NCBI GenBank assembly: GCA_002785215.1
Contig: PFMK01000072.1
Location: forward strand, 1-6,870
DNA length: 6,870 bases
From: Candidatus Gottesmanbacteria bacterium CG_4_10_14_0_8_um_filter_37_24
GTDB lineage: Bacteria; Patescibacteriota; Microgenomatia; 2-02-FULL-39-11
Direction of reading: 5' to 3'
The notes beneath the pieces are model-generated. The model had not been told where the DNA came from and did no database searches. It was given only the letters and a program-made list of their open reading frames with translations. The position numbers and the translations under genes were made by a program. Within the stretch, counting starts at the first letter, position 1, and every line of letters begins with the position of its first letter. This document shows positions 5,691 through 6,870 of this stretch, in pieces.

Positions 5691-6716
5691 TTAGATCCAA
5701 TTTTTTATTTTGAAGAAAATTAGCATGCTGGTGACTATACTGAACATAAAAAGGCCGATTATAAAAATGGCTAGAGGATGGTCAGCCAGCGGTAGATTTG
5801 CTAAATTCATACCGTAGATACCGGAAAGCAGGGTGAGAGGTAGAAGAATAACAGAAAAAACTGTAAGCACTTTTATGGTCTCATTCGTTTTATATGATAC
5901 ATAGCTTTCAAAATTCGAGGACAGGTTGCCTGAAAGCTCGTTGATGTCTTCCAAGCGGTCCCAGATCTTTTTCAGATGGTCGGTAATATTGGTAAAATAG
6001 GTCTTCAGTTCCTTATCCATCAGTGGATGATGAATTTCATTGATAGTCAAAAAAGCATTCATCTCAGGTCTGATAAAAGTCTGGAAAACGATTACATTCC
6101 TTCGGAGGAATGACAGATTCTCCACGACATTTTTGGGTGACTTGGTATAGACTTCCTTGTCTATAAGCTCCAGTCCCTTATCGATCTGGTCTAGAAGCGG
6201 GAAGATGGAATCAACCAGATTGTCTATAAGGCGATAAAGTAAAAAGCCTGCCCCTTTTTCAAAAAATTCAACCCGCTCTTTCTTTTTGTTGCATAAATTC
6301 TTAACCATTTTATCAAAAGGCAGGAAAGGATGGTGTTTCACAGCGATGACATCATTTTTTGCCAGGAAGAGGTCGAGTTCATTTGACTCGATTTTATGGG
6401 TTTCGTGATTGAAATGGGGGAAATGAAGGACAAGAAAGATATAGTTTTCCTCAATATCAATTTTTGGCCTCTGGAGGGTAGAGGAGACATCTTCAAGATG
6501 GATAGGATGGAAGTTATACTTTTTTTTCAAATATAAGATATCCTTTTTTCCGGGATTGTTAAGCACAATAAGCTGGTTATCCATGTGATGTATCTTATGG
6601 ATATGTCTTTCTTTCTTCTTTCCCTCGATGATGGGCCCCGGATGGATAATTCTGCTCATTTTTAATAATGGAGGCGTATGGCTCACGAAATGGAAAAAGT
6701 CTTTGTGGGTATTCAT
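5691..6716 (-). CDS. corA: CorA-family divalent metal ion (Mg2+/Co2+) transporter
   Basis: 341 aa, the usual length for CorA. The N-terminal cytoplasmic domain contains PIHLEDVSSTLQRPKIDIEENYIFLVLHFP (71-100 in pieces: HPIHLED at 70-76, RPKID at 83-87, NYIFLVLHFP at 91-100), a typical CorA stretch. A long helical region (about 160-280) forms the stalk. Two membrane segments follow (about 283-301 and 314-334), with the signature YGMN at 301-304 at the end of the first. Family members form pentamers that admit Mg2+ or similar ions across the inner membrane. The loop after GMN (LANLPLADHP) lacks the common MPE sequence, with D312 as its only acid. No Shine-Dalgarno sequence precedes ATG 6716 or the internal ATG at 6659 (Met20), and family similarity starts after about residue 20. 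True start is uncertain; ion specificity is inferred. Confidence 0.93.
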   Translation of the reverse strand: MNTHKDFFHFVSHTPPLLKMSRIIHPGPIIEGKKKERHIHKIHHMDNQLIVLNNPGKKDILYLKKKYNFHPIHLEDVSSTLQRPKIDIEENYIFLVLHFPHFNHETHKIESNELDLFLAKNDVIAVKHHPFLPFDKMVKNLCNKKKERVEFFEKGAGFLLYRLIDNLVDSIFPLLDQIDKGLELIDKEVYTKSPKNVVENLSFLRRNVIVFQTFIRPEMNAFLTINEIHHPLMDKELKTYFTNITDHLKKIWDRLEDINELSGNLSSNFESYVSYKTNETIKVLTVFSVILLPLTLLSGIYGMNLANLPLADHPLAIFIIGLFMFSIVTSMLIFFKIKNWI

Positions 6717-6722
6717 ATATAA

Positions 6723-6752
6723 ATTTTAGTCTTATCAGGATAATGAAGTCAA
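6723..6752 (-). promoter_or_regulatory. Promoter for corA
   Basis: On the minus strand TTGACT (6752-6747, five of six to consensus) and TAAAAT (6728-6723, five of six) lie 18 bp apart. The expected transcript start is at about 6715-6717, exactly at the first ATG of corA. Either the mRNA is leaderless or translation starts at Met20 (6659). Confidence 0.55.
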
Positions 6753-6794
6753 CCTTTAGAGAGAGATGTGGTAATAAAAATCTTAAGATAATTT

Positions 6795-6852
6795 ATCCGC
6801 CTTCGCAGAAAACCACGAGTGTAAACTCGTGGATGAATGCGATATTGCGGAT
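6795..6852. repeat. 58-nt nested palindrome, copy B of the interspersed hairpin; possible minus-strand terminator
   Basis: The nested arms are ATCCGC/GCGGAT (6795-6800, 6847-6852), CGCA/TGCG (6804-6807, 6838-6841) and the perfect core CCACGAGT-GTAA-ACTCGTGG (6813-6832). The core matches the hairpin at 4974-4999. Such multi-level palindromes resemble REP-type repeats or the ends of IS200/IS605 elements. On the minus strand the core is followed by TTTTCTG, so it could also end transcription of a minus-strand gene entering from beyond the right edge. No such gene can be confirmed here. Confidence 0.6.
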
Positions 6853-6870
6853 ACCCTGAGCGAATCCTGA

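Noticed and set aside
6668..6859. Plus-strand 63-codon open frame
   Set aside because: It overlaps the corA start and promoter on the other strand and runs through the 58-nt palindrome; no ribosome binding site or family feature supports it.
1..6870. CRISPR array, tRNA or rRNA genes
   Set aside because: I found no regularly spaced direct repeats and no tRNA or rRNA signatures on either strand.

Overview
The window looks like chromosomal DNA of an AT-rich bacterium. TGA is used as an ordinary stop codon. Two secreted proteins end in a dockerin-like module with the pattern GNANCD...NNDDYLLW...DFDC...IDLVD-[FY]-E-x-W-RR. From memory, modules of this style are common in Candidate Phyla Radiation (Patescibacteria, notably Microgenomates) genomes, so I infer that lineage. 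There is no rRNA or marker gene here to prove it.

Left two thirds (1-4959, all minus strand): three genes read right to left. First is a secreted heparinase II/III-like polysaccharide lyase (2440-4959). Next is a secreted TIM-barrel, glycoside-hydrolase-like protein (491-2368). Last is the N-terminal part of a membrane-anchored or secreted spherulin-4/GH135-like protein that runs off the left edge (1-416). Gaps are 71 and 74 bp and there is no convincing terminator between the genes, so they probably form an operon, perhaps with internal promoters. The first two carry nearly the same C-terminal dockerin-like module after a Pro/Thr-rich linker. Together they look like an extracellular polysaccharide-processing locus (lyase plus two glycosidases) acting on an exopolysaccharide of the cell itself or of its host or neighbours.

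Middle (4960-5368, no gene): this 409-bp AT-rich spacer holds a 26-nt hairpin just upstream of the lyase start. It also holds a 131-bp MITE-like element with 14-bp terminal inverted repeats, a nested GTCATTGCGAG palindrome and a possible AATA target duplication. Beyond that are a head-to-head pair of DnaA-box-like 9-mers and a good sigma-70-type promoter.

Right (5369-6870): a small acidic protein of unknown function (plus strand, 97 aa) converges on a CorA-family divalent metal transporter (minus strand, 341 aa). The corA promoter seems to place the transcript start at the first ATG, suggesting leaderless translation or a start at Met20. The last 154 bp contain that promoter and a 58-nt nested palindrome. 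Its core hairpin matches the one at 4974-4999 with a compensatory base-pair change, so the two belong to one interspersed, REP or IS200/IS605-end-like repeat family.
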